Source: Hallella multisaccharivorax DSM 17128 (lineage in GTDB: Bacteria > Bacteroidota > Bacteroidia > Bacteroidales > Bacteroidaceae). Taken from it: a stretch of 64,000 nt of DNA. The DNA lies in contig NZ_GL945017.1 of the NCBI RefSeq assembly GCF_000218235.1, positions 1,118,040-1,182,039 on the forward strand, written 5' to 3'. Positions 35,870 through 42,970 of the stretch are shown one piece after another. Under the pieces are notes generated by a model that saw only the letters and a list, made by a program, of their open reading frames with translations, was not told where the DNA came from and did no database searches. Within the stretch, counting starts at the first letter, position 1, and every line of letters begins with the position of its first letter. Made by a program: the position numbers and the translations under genes.

Positions 35870-36490
35870 TTATTTTATTTTCTTCAGTGCTTCTTTAATG
35901 ATGGCCTCCACCGGCAGATTGGGCTGTGCTGTGAGAATCTCGGTGATGATTTTTGCTGACGGCGCGGGCGAGAAGCCAAGCATGGTCATCGCCGAGACGG
36001 CCTCGTCTTTCACGGCCGTGTTCACCGCCAGCTTTGAGCCGTGCTGCTTGGCCACATGCAACTCGTTGGCAATGCCTGTGGAGACAATCTTGTCCTTAAG
36101 GTCGAGGATGACACGCTGTGCAGTCTTCAGGCCGATGCCCTTGACGCTCTTGATGAGCTTGTCGTCACCGTTGGCGATGGCGTTGCACAGCTCGGCCGGC
36201 GTCAGGCTGGAAAGCATCATGCGGGCGGTGTTGGCACCGATGCCCGATACGGAGATGAGCATGCGGTAGAGCTCTCGCTCCTGCTTCGTGGCAAAGCCAA
36301 AGAGTGTGAAACTGTCATCGCGCCCGCCGGTAGTGAGCTGTTCATGGACGAAGAGCTTTACGTCTTTCTGCCCTTGTATCTTTGTATAGGTCGTCAATGA
36401 GATATTGAGTGCGTAGCCCACGCCGCTGGTCTCCACCACTGCCAATGTCGGCGTGAGTTCGGCCAACGTACCTTTGATGTATTCTATCAT
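35870..36490 (-). CDS. ruvA: Holliday junction DNA helicase subunit RuvA
   Basis: Cytoplasmic protein of 206 residues that binds four-way DNA junctions as a tetramer and loads RuvB for branch migration. Domain I starts MIEYIKGTLAELTPTLAVVE; the two helix-hairpin-helix motifs of domain II are clear (LISVSGIGANTARMMLS at about 78-94 and IKSVKGIGLKTAQRVIL at about 113-129); domain III (about 160-206, AVSAMTMLGFSPAPSAKII) contacts RuvB. Length is normal. It lies directly before sprA. Confidence 0.96.
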   Translation of the reverse strand: MIEYIKGTLAELTPTLAVVETSGVGYALNISLTTYTKIQGQKDVKLFVHEQLTTGGRDDSFTLFGFATKQERELYRMLISVSGIGANTARMMLSSLTPAELCNAIANGDDKLIKSVKGIGLKTAQRVILDLKDKIVSTGIANELHVAKQHGSKLAVNTAVKDEAVSAMTMLGFSPAPSAKIITEILTAQPNLPVEAIIKEALKKIK

Positions 36491-36580
36491 GTGTTTATAG
36501 TCTAATAAAACGTTTTATCCTTTTCTTATAAACGCATGTTCCTCTACATTATTGTAAAGGCATGATAAATTGGGTGTGAA

Positions 36581-36708
36581 GCAACCGGATCGCCATTACA
36601 GTGTAATCGAGTTGCCATTACAGTGTAAAGGCAATGCGATTACAGTGTAAAGGCAATGCCATTACAGCGTAAAGGCAATGCGATTACAGTGTAAAGGCAA
36701 TGCCACCG
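36581..36708. repeat. 22-base tandem repeat array 3 (about 5 units)
   Basis: Units starting GTAA at 36603, 36625, 36647, 36669 and 36691, with a degenerate unit before them. Core GCAATGC in four of them, AGTTGCC in the first. Units alternate between GCAATGCGATTAC and GCAATGCCATTAC. The array lies between the divergent ruvA and ddh genes and ends inside the first codons of a receptor remnant. Confidence 0.92.
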
Positions 36709-36861
36709 CTGAAGCATTCAGAATGGGATTTGGAGCTGAACAATATCATCGGAAAGGATCGGATGGAGCGCAACTATGTGGGGCAGACACTGCAGACGAC
36801 AACACTTTACCGGTTGCGTTCGCGTGAGATCATGGTGAGGTACAGCTTTGATATTCAGTGA
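36700..36861 (+). pseudogene. C-terminal remnant of an outer membrane barrel protein
   Basis: An open frame of 53 codons with no proper start region: the ATG lies within the last repeat unit. It ends YRLRSREIMVRYSFDIQ, which has the look of the last strands of a TonB-dependent receptor or OMP_b-brl family barrel (aromatic, alternating, ending at the C-terminus). No upstream part remains in the window, so it is a stump left by a deletion. Confidence 0.5.
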
Positions 36862-36911
36862 CCTGAGACGTCTGGAAAATGTTATGTTTCCATAAAAAGA
36901 CTGCGGTAGAG

Positions 36912-36942
36912 TTGCGATTTACAAGATTATCGCTTACTTTTG
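36912..36942 (+). promoter_or_regulatory. Promoter of ddh
   Basis: TTG at 36912-36914 and TACTTTTG at 36935-36942 with 20 bases between, a close match to the Bacteroidota promoter (TTG, 19-20 bases, TAnnTTTG). It lies 46 bases before the ddh start. Confidence 0.7.
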
Positions 36943-36987
36943 CATACAGCTAACAATCATCACAAAGAAATAACAACCATATAAAAG

Positions 36988-37887
36988 ATGAAGAAAATAA
37001 GAGCAGCCGTAGTAGGTTACGGAAACATTGGCCGCTTCACGATAGAGGCTTTGGAGGCGGCACCTGATTTTGAAATTGCCGGTGTCGTGCGCCGTCAGGG
37101 CGACAAGGACAAGCCGTTGGAGCTCACTCCCTACGAGGTGGTGGACGACATTCAGAAGCTCAATTATGTGGATGTGGCCATACTCGCTACACCTACTCGT
37201 CTCTGCCCTGAGTATGCGGAGAAGATCACGAAGCTTGGTATCAACACTGTTGACAGTTTCGACATCCACACTTCCATCCTCGATTACCGCACGAAGCAGA
37301 TGGAAAACAACAAAGAAACGGGTACTGTGAGCGTCATTTCCGCCGGATGGGATCCGGGCAGTGACTCTGTGGTGCGTGTGCTTATGCAGGCCCTTGCACC
37401 GAAAGGCCTGAGCTATACCAACTTTGGGCCAGGTATGTCAATGGGCCACTCGGTTGTGGCACGCTCCAAGAAGGGCGTGAAAGATGCCTTGTCGATGACG
37501 ATTCCCCTTGGTGAGGGCATCCATCGCCGCATGGTCTATGTGGAGTTGGAGGACGGCGCGAAGCTTGAGGACATCACTCACGAGCTAAAAGCTGATGACT
37601 ATTTCGCACATGATGAGTTGCATGTCTTTGCAGTCAACAGCATCGACGAGGTGAAAGATATGGGTCACGGCGTACACATGACACGCAAGGGCGTGAGCGG
37701 TAAAACACAGAACCAGCGCCTCTCTTTTGATATGAGTATCAACAATCCGGCACTTACGGGGCAGGTGCTCGTCGACGTGGCGCGCGCTTCCATGAGGTTA
37801 CAGCCGGGGTGCTATACCATGCCTGAGATTCCCGTCATCGATCTGCTGCCGGGTACACGTGAGGAGATCGTCGCAACTCTCGTATAG
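36988..37887 (+). CDS. ddh: meso-Diaminopimelate D-dehydrogenase
   Basis: Cytoplasmic NADPH enzyme of 299 residues that makes meso-diaminopimelate from tetrahydrodipicolinate and ammonia in one step, for lysine and peptidoglycan. The Rossmann motif VVGYGNIGRF (about 8-17) and VVRRQGD follow the start; family stretches DSFDIHTSI, SAGWDPGSDSVVR and GPGMSMGHSVVARS mark it as Ddh rather than another Gfo/Idh/MocA-like enzyme. Usual length is about 300-325. It has a good own promoter. Confidence 0.94.
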   Translation: MKKIRAAVVGYGNIGRFTIEALEAAPDFEIAGVVRRQGDKDKPLELTPYEVVDDIQKLNYVDVAILATPTRLCPEYAEKITKLGINTVDSFDIHTSILDYRTKQMENNKETGTVSVISAGWDPGSDSVVRVLMQALAPKGLSYTNFGPGMSMGHSVVARSKKGVKDALSMTIPLGEGIHRRMVYVELEDGAKLEDITHELKADDYFAHDELHVFAVNSIDEVKDMGHGVHMTRKGVSGKTQNQRLSFDMSINNPALTGQVLVDVARASMRLQPGCYTMPEIPVIDLLPGTREEIVATLV

Positions 37888-37925
37888 GAAATGTAGAGAC
37901 AGCATACGGTAAGCGTCTTGTGCGC

Positions 37926-39545
37926 TCAGGCATGCTGTCCTCCTTTCTTCGCGAATGCGTCGAGTTTCTCTAAGTCTTTTGTTTTTCTTAGATACAGAGC
38001 AAGGGTGTATGCTATGCCTACAAGGACATAGATGCACCCTGTTTCTATGCCATTGAGTTGAATGCCCTCTATGCTTGCGCCAGGCAAGGAGGCGATGAGA
38101 CTCATTGATGTATTGAGAAAGGTGGCAATTCGGTCGAGGATTGCTAATATAACACCATTGACCAATGGCAGCAAGGTGGTGAGAAACGCCATGATGGCAC
38201 CATAGATAATAAGTGTCGCACAGGGAATGACAATGAAGTTGGACAGCAGAAAATAGCAGGGAAAGCGTCCGAAATAATAGGCCACCAGCGGTGCCGTACC
38301 TATTTGTGCTGCCAAGGACACAGAGACCATGCTCCATAAGTAGTGGATGGGGCGTGCGATGAAAACAGGCCAACTTGCCGTTCTTGCCGCTGACAACAGT
38401 TGGTAAAAGGGGTTATAGAAAATCAATATGGCAAGCACCGACATGAAGGACAGCTGAAATCCTACGTCCCATACACATAGCGGGTTGGCTATTGTCAGTA
38501 CAATGGCCGCGAGACTAAGCGTGTTGAGTGAGGCGTTGTCTCTCCCTGCCACTATACAAAGCGAATAGATAGAGAGCATGACGGCGGACCGAACGACACT
38601 CGCGCTCATTCCCACCAACATCACATACGTCCAGATAGCCATGAAAATAACAGCTTGGGGGAGCCAATGCCGCCTTTTTCTGATTCCCGTTATTAGTGTT
38701 AAAACAAAGTAGATGATGCTTAGGTGTAGTCCTGACAAGGCAAGTATATGGGAGGCTCCTGAGATGGAGTAATCGTTTTTAAGCTCCTTGCTCAGCGCAT
38801 GTTTGTCGCCCAAAACCATTGCGGCTACGACGGCAGAAGGAGCGTCTTTGCTGTTGTGAAGTCTTAATTGATGGACGAGTATCTGCCTTTTCTGCATGGC
38901 AAAGAGGCGCATTCGCGACATCAGGGACAGAGATTTGAGGTTGACCTTTGCTGGTTGCCAATTGGAATAATAGACGAACGTCTGTGCCCTGAAGCCGTGG
39001 GCATGGAGCCATCGCACATAGTCGAAATGGCCTTGGTGAAAATTTTGCAGGGGTTCCATGATGGATTGTGCCCTGATTCCACTGCCGAGTTGAATGTATT
39101 TCCAGTCGTTTGTTATTGTATCGCGGAGGAAGGACGCCTTGATATGGATGGCGTGTGTTATGGGTCTGCCATTGATGGCAGTGAGGGCAAGGTCGCAGTG
39201 GAGAGTTTTTCCTTTCACTTGCGGCTCAGAAGTCACTACTGCCTCGTAGTCCTCGTATTGTTGTTGCTGAAAGGGGAACGCTGTTTTACGGTCAGCTTGG
39301 TCGGCGATTGCCATGCCGGTGAAAAAGATGGCGGTAAGAAGAAAACCGCTTTGCGTGTATGGTCGATCCTTGAATGCAAGCTCAAGGAGAAAGCTGAGCG
39401 CTACGATAGAGAGCCAAATCCATTCCGACCATGACGGCAAGGCGGGCACAGACCGCATGATGCCATCGCCTACAATAATGCCAGCCACTAACATCACTGC
39501 TACGCGCAGGAGGGGTTGGGTTTGCAGATAGTCGGGGAAGGTCAT
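37926..39545 (-). CDS. ComEC/Rec2-type membrane protein without nuclease domain
   Basis: Polytopic protein of 539 residues. N-terminal hydrophobic part with DUF4131-like region (about 1-200), then the Competence domain with its signature SGASHILALSGLHLSII (about 246-262) and many membrane segments. ComEC makes the inner membrane channel for single-stranded DNA uptake. The C-terminal metallo-beta-lactamase domain present in many ComEC proteins (usual total 700-800) is missing: the frame ends with a charged tail soon after the last helix. This shorter form seems common in Bacteroidales. It ends convergently with ddh. Confidence 0.85.
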   Translation of the reverse strand: MTFPDYLQTQPLLRVAVMLVAGIIVGDGIMRSVPALPSWSEWIWLSIVALSFLLELAFKDRPYTQSGFLLTAIFFTGMAIADQADRKTAFPFQQQQYEDYEAVVTSEPQVKGKTLHCDLALTAINGRPITHAIHIKASFLRDTITNDWKYIQLGSGIRAQSIMEPLQNFHQGHFDYVRWLHAHGFRAQTFVYYSNWQPAKVNLKSLSLMSRMRLFAMQKRQILVHQLRLHNSKDAPSAVVAAMVLGDKHALSKELKNDYSISGASHILALSGLHLSIIYFVLTLITGIRKRRHWLPQAVIFMAIWTYVMLVGMSASVVRSAVMLSIYSLCIVAGRDNASLNTLSLAAIVLTIANPLCVWDVGFQLSFMSVLAILIFYNPFYQLLSAARTASWPVFIARPIHYLWSMVSVSLAAQIGTAPLVAYYFGRFPCYFLLSNFIVIPCATLIIYGAIMAFLTTLLPLVNGVILAILDRIATFLNTSMSLIASLPGASIEGIQLNGIETGCIYVLVGIAYTLALYLRKTKDLEKLDAFAKKGGQHA

Positions 39546-39684
39546 CTCATCACATCGTTAGGTTGTAAAGTAATAAAGAGTAAAGGGCTGCCCTCGAAAT
39601 CGTTCTCACCCTTGAGTGTCAGCTTGTTGGCTGCCTCATATGGGAGGGAACGGCTACAGGAGCTGCCCGTATATTTTTCTTTTC

Positions 39685-39705
39685 AATGCCGGATCTCTCG
39701 GCATT
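39685..39705 (-). terminator. Hairpin after tpx
   Basis: AATGCCG (39685-39691) pairs with CGGCATT (39699-39705) around a 7-base loop, 6 bases after the tpx stop on the minus strand. There is no T-run on that strand, so termination is only likely. Confidence 0.5.
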
Positions 39706-39710
39706 GTGAT

Positions 39711-40211
39711 TTATTTTAGTGCTGCGAGTGCCGACGCATAGTCGGGTTCCTCTTCGATTTTCTCAACGAGTTGGGTATAAATCACCTTGCCTTTCTCGTC
39801 TACAACGACAACGGAACGGGCTTGCAGGCCGCGCATGGGGCCGTCAACAATCTGTGTGCCATATTCCTTACCAAACTCAGGAGAGCGGAAGAGTGAAACG
39901 GGCACGACGTTCTTCAGACCCTCTGTGGTGCAGAAACGTTGTTGCGCGAAGGGCAAATCCTCTGAGATGCAGAGCACGACGGTGTTGTCGAGTTTTGAAG
40001 CATCAGCGTTGAAATGACGTACGGAGGCTGCGCAAGTGGCGGTGTCGAGACTTGGGAAAATATTCAGTACTACACGTTTGCCGCGCAGGTCGCTGAGATG
40101 GAGGCTGCTGAGGTCACCTTTGGTGGCCTCGAAATCGGGGGCTATACTTTCTTTTGCGGGTAGGTTGCCGATGGTGTTCATCACATTACCCATTAAACTA
40201 ACTTTTGCCAT
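39711..40211 (-). CDS. tpx: Thiol peroxidase (Tpx)
   Basis: Peroxiredoxin of 166 residues that reduces hydrogen and alkyl peroxides. The peroxidatic Cys lies in SLDTATCAASVR (Cys60) and the resolving Cys in RFCTTEGLKN (Cys94), the spacing of atypical two-cysteine Tpx. Other family marks are APDFEATKGDLSS and GPMRGLQARSVVVVDEKG. Length is normal (about 165). It has its own upstream region with a minus-strand -7-like box (TATTTTTG read from 40271 to 40264). Confidence 0.95.
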   Translation of the reverse strand: MAKVSLMGNVMNTIGNLPAKESIAPDFEATKGDLSSLHLSDLRGKRVVLNIFPSLDTATCAASVRHFNADASKLDNTVVLCISEDLPFAQQRFCTTEGLKNVVPVSLFRSPEFGKEYGTQIVDGPMRGLQARSVVVVDEKGKVIYTQLVEKIEEEPDYASALAALK

Positions 40212-40460
40212 AATAATGTGTTATTTCATATTTAGGATTGATTATTCAATCTGTTTGTATTTGCAAAAATACAAAACTATCTTTAGACCCGTGACGTTTA
40301 TCGTTTCTTTTTAACTTAATTTGTTATTATTACAATTTTCAGCTGTTGTTTTGAGGTATATATTGCCTGGTTTTAGGTTTGTTTTCTGGATTCGTAAACG
40401 ACGTAAGGTGACGCTCTTAGAACAAGGCGAAAAATTAACAATAAAAACCGGAGAAAAATG

Positions 40461-40491
40461 TTGTTGGGAATGGAAAAAAGACCTATATTTG
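40461..40491 (+). promoter_or_regulatory. Promoter of the AmrB-AmrA gene
   Basis: TTG at 40461-40463 and TATATTTG at 40484-40491 with 20 bases between. This puts the transcript start close to 40498 and supports the ATG at 40525 as start, ruling out longer upstream readings of the frame. Confidence 0.7.
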
Positions 40492-40524
40492 CAGCAGAGT
40501 ACTAAGAATGACCTAAGCCTGGAA

Positions 40525-42018
40525 ATGATGCGGAGAATCAGTATTGTTTTTGTGGCTCTTTTAACAGGAGTATTGGCTATGGCACAGAATGTCAGACAGA
40601 TGGCTGTGGCGGGTCAGTTTTATGCTGCGTCACGCCAGGATTTGCAGAGCGACTTGGAGAAATGCTATGCGGAAGGTCGTGGACTGTTAGCCCGCTCAGG
40701 TGTCGTCGTTGGCGATAGTGCACGGGTTCAGGCCGTCATCGTGCCCCATGCAGGCTATGTTTTCTCAGGTAGTGTGGCGGCTTCAGCTTTCGCCAGCATT
40801 CCCAAAGATGCGTCTTATCAACACATTTTCTTATTAGGTCCGTCTCATCACGTGGCTTTTGATGGCGTATCGGTGTGTAGTGTGTTTGATGCCTACCGCA
40901 CTCCATTGGGTGATGTGGCGGTGGACACAAAGCTCTGTAAGGAGTTGATGCGCCGGAGTCCGGTGTTCACTTATGTCTCTTCAGCCCACGACCGTGAGCA
41001 TTGTCTGGAGGTCCAGTTGCCTTTCCTGCAATATCGGCTGGCATCGCTGCCTCCCATCGTGCCGATGATCATCGGCACGCAGGACTTTGCCACACTGAAG
41101 AAGATGGCAGAAGTCCTCATGCCTTATTTCACGCCTGATAACTTGTTTGTCGTTAGCAGTGATTTCAGTCACTATCCATCCTATTCCGATGCCCTTACCG
41201 TTGACAGAAACAGTGGCGAGGCCATCACTACGGGCAGGCTTGACAAGTTTGTAGAGGCCCTGCGGGAGAACGAATGCCGGGGAGTGGACAATCTCTACAC
41301 GAGTGCATGTGGTCAGAGTGCCATTGCTGTGCTGTTGATGATGGCCGCTGCTTCTGTAGAGAATCCGCCGTCTATTCATCACATTGCTTATCTCAACAGT
41401 GGTGATTCACCTTATGGAGGGAAGAAGGAAGTTGTGGGCTATCATGCCTTCTGTGTGCTCCGAAACAAAATGGAGAGGAAAGCGTCCCATGCAGACTCAC
41501 TGTTGACCGAGAATGACAAGCAACAGTTGCGAAATGTGGCCTGGAATGCGATCTTACCGGAGAACCGCCACGTAAAGGTCGTGCCGACTGAGATATTTGA
41601 GCGGAAGTTGGGCGTATTTGTGACGCTGACCGAGCATGGGAAGCTTCGTGGCTGTATCGGTCACTTCGGTGAGGATGTTCCTTTGGGAATGTTGACGCAA
41701 GAGATGGCGCATGCCGCTGCCTTTGAAGATCCGCGGTTTCAGCCCGTCAGCGTGGAAGAACTCGATGATATTCAGATAGAGATCAGCGTACTTACTCCTT
41801 TGAGACGTATCCGGAGCATAGATGAGTTCCACTATGGTAAGCAAGGCATTTATATGCGTAAAGGCTGGCGAAGCGGTACTTTTCTGCCGCAGGTGGCCGA
41901 TGAAGTCAATTGGACGAAAGAGGAATTCCTCGGACATTGCGCCCAGGATAAGGCCGGCATAGGGTGGGATGGCTGGAAGACAGCGGAGCTGTATACTTAT
42001 GAGGCGATCGTTTTTTGA
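40525..42018 (+). CDS. Exported AmrB-AmrA fusion (AmmeMemoRadiSam)
   Basis: Fusion of about 497 residues. It begins with what looks like a cleavable signal peptide (MMRRISIVFVALLTGVLAMAQ), followed by a Memo-like AmrB domain (about 25-285: VAGQFYAASRQDL, IVPHAGYVFSGSVA, LLGPSHHVAFDGVSV, HDREHCLEVQLPFLQY, SSDFSHYPSY) and an AMMECR1-like AmrA domain (about 315-495: GVFVTLTEHGKLRGCIGHFG, then LLFPQVA-like FLPQVADEVNWTKEEFL). AmrA, AmrB and the radical SAM protein AmrS form the AmmeMemoRadiSam system, whose reaction is not established to my knowledge. AmrS follows with a one-base overlap (TGATG). The signal peptide is odd, because AmrS looks cytoplasmic. Confidence 0.88.
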   Translation: MMRRISIVFVALLTGVLAMAQNVRQMAVAGQFYAASRQDLQSDLEKCYAEGRGLLARSGVVVGDSARVQAVIVPHAGYVFSGSVAASAFASIPKDASYQHIFLLGPSHHVAFDGVSVCSVFDAYRTPLGDVAVDTKLCKELMRRSPVFTYVSSAHDREHCLEVQLPFLQYRLASLPPIVPMIIGTQDFATLKKMAEVLMPYFTPDNLFVVSSDFSHYPSYSDALTVDRNSGEAITTGRLDKFVEALRENECRGVDNLYTSACGQSAIAVLLMMAAASVENPPSIHHIAYLNSGDSPYGGKKEVVGYHAFCVLRNKMERKASHADSLLTENDKQQLRNVAWNAILPENRHVKVVPTEIFERKLGVFVTLTEHGKLRGCIGHFGEDVPLGMLTQEMAHAAAFEDPRFQPVSVEELDDIQIEISVLTPLRRIRSIDEFHYGKQGIYMRKGWRSGTFLPQVADEVNWTKEEFLGHCAQDKAGIGWDGWKTAELYTYEAIVF

Positions 42019-42917
42019 TGTTTGTTACGGCAGAGTCGAAATATATGGATATGATACAGTGCAAATATTATGATACGATGAAGTCGGGAGATGTAGTCTG
42101 TCGATTGTGTCCTCATAGATGTGTCATTCCTGAGGGGCGGACAGGTCTTTGCCGTTCGCGAAAGAATGTGAGAGGATTGCTATACTCGCTTGTCTATGGC
42201 AGGCCTTGCGCTATCGCAGACGATCCTATTGAGAAAAAACCGCTTGCGGCCTGGCACCCTGGCACCCGTTGCCTTTCCATTGCCTGTACGGGATGCAATA
42301 TGAGATGTCCGAATTGCCAGAATGCGGACATCTCGCAGGTCGCCCCTGACAGTGTGCCATCTTATGACTGTTCACCGGAGAATATTGTGGACTTAGCTTG
42401 GAGCCATCACCTGTCTACCATTGCCTATACCTATACCGAGCCTTTGACGTGGTATGAGTATGTCTATGATACATCACGGCTGGCTCATGAGCGGGGGCTA
42501 TACAATGTATTGGTCAGCGCTGGGTATGTCAATGAAGAGCCTCTGCGGGCGTTGGCTCCGTATCTTGATGCTGCCAATATCGATCTTAAGTCATTTTCTA
42601 ATGATGTGTACCGGACGTTTAATAAGGCATCGCTTGAGCCGGTGCTCCGTACGTTACTCATTATGCATGAGATGAAAGTGCATTTGGAGATCACGCTATT
42701 GCTTATTCCAGGCATCAATACTGAGGCGTCGATGCTTCACAAAATGTTTGCTTGGTTGGTGGGAAATGGACTGGCGGAATGTCCCCTCCACATCTCCCGT
42801 TTCTTTCCAAGGTATCAGATGCGGGAAGCCCAGCCCACGCCGATGATTGACATGCGAAAAGCCGAGGCCATTGCCTGTGATGAGGGTATGGATCATGTCT
42901 ATTTAGGTAATGTGTGA
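42018..42917 (+). CDS. amrS: AmmeMemoRadiSam radical SAM enzyme AmrS
   Basis: Radical SAM protein of about 299 residues. The cluster motif C-x3-C-x2-C is seen in CTGCNMRCPNCQN, and an N-terminal Cys pair (CRLCPHRC, then GLCRSR) is typical of the AmrS/PFL-activase-like subgroup. The rest fits the partial TIM barrel (YTEPLTWYEYVYD, NIDLKSFSNDVYR, LEITLLLIPGIN) and ends HISRFFPRYQMREAQPT. The start codon overlaps the stop of the AmrB-AmrA gene, so the two are translated together. A second possible start is ATG 42045. Confidence 0.9.
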   Translation: MFVTAESKYMDMIQCKYYDTMKSGDVVCRLCPHRCVIPEGRTGLCRSRKNVRGLLYSLVYGRPCAIADDPIEKKPLAAWHPGTRCLSIACTGCNMRCPNCQNADISQVAPDSVPSYDCSPENIVDLAWSHHLSTIAYTYTEPLTWYEYVYDTSRLAHERGLYNVLVSAGYVNEEPLRALAPYLDAANIDLKSFSNDVYRTFNKASLEPVLRTLLIMHEMKVHLEITLLLIPGINTEASMLHKMFAWLVGNGLAECPLHISRFFPRYQMREAQPTPMIDMRKAEAIACDEGMDHVYLGNV

Positions 42918-42970
42918 AGCAACAATAGTCAACCCATTAGCTTACAACAATTCTTTAAACTAAAAACTTT

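Noticed and set aside
39546..39684. Possible small gene between the ComEC-like gene and tpx
   Set aside because: No frame with a plausible start, ribosome site or recognisable product; treated as intergenic.
40321..40524. 68-codon extension upstream of the AmrB-AmrA start
   Set aside because: A promoter (TTG at 40461, TATATTTG at 40484) lies inside it, and the translation there shows no family similarity; the signal peptide starts at 40525.
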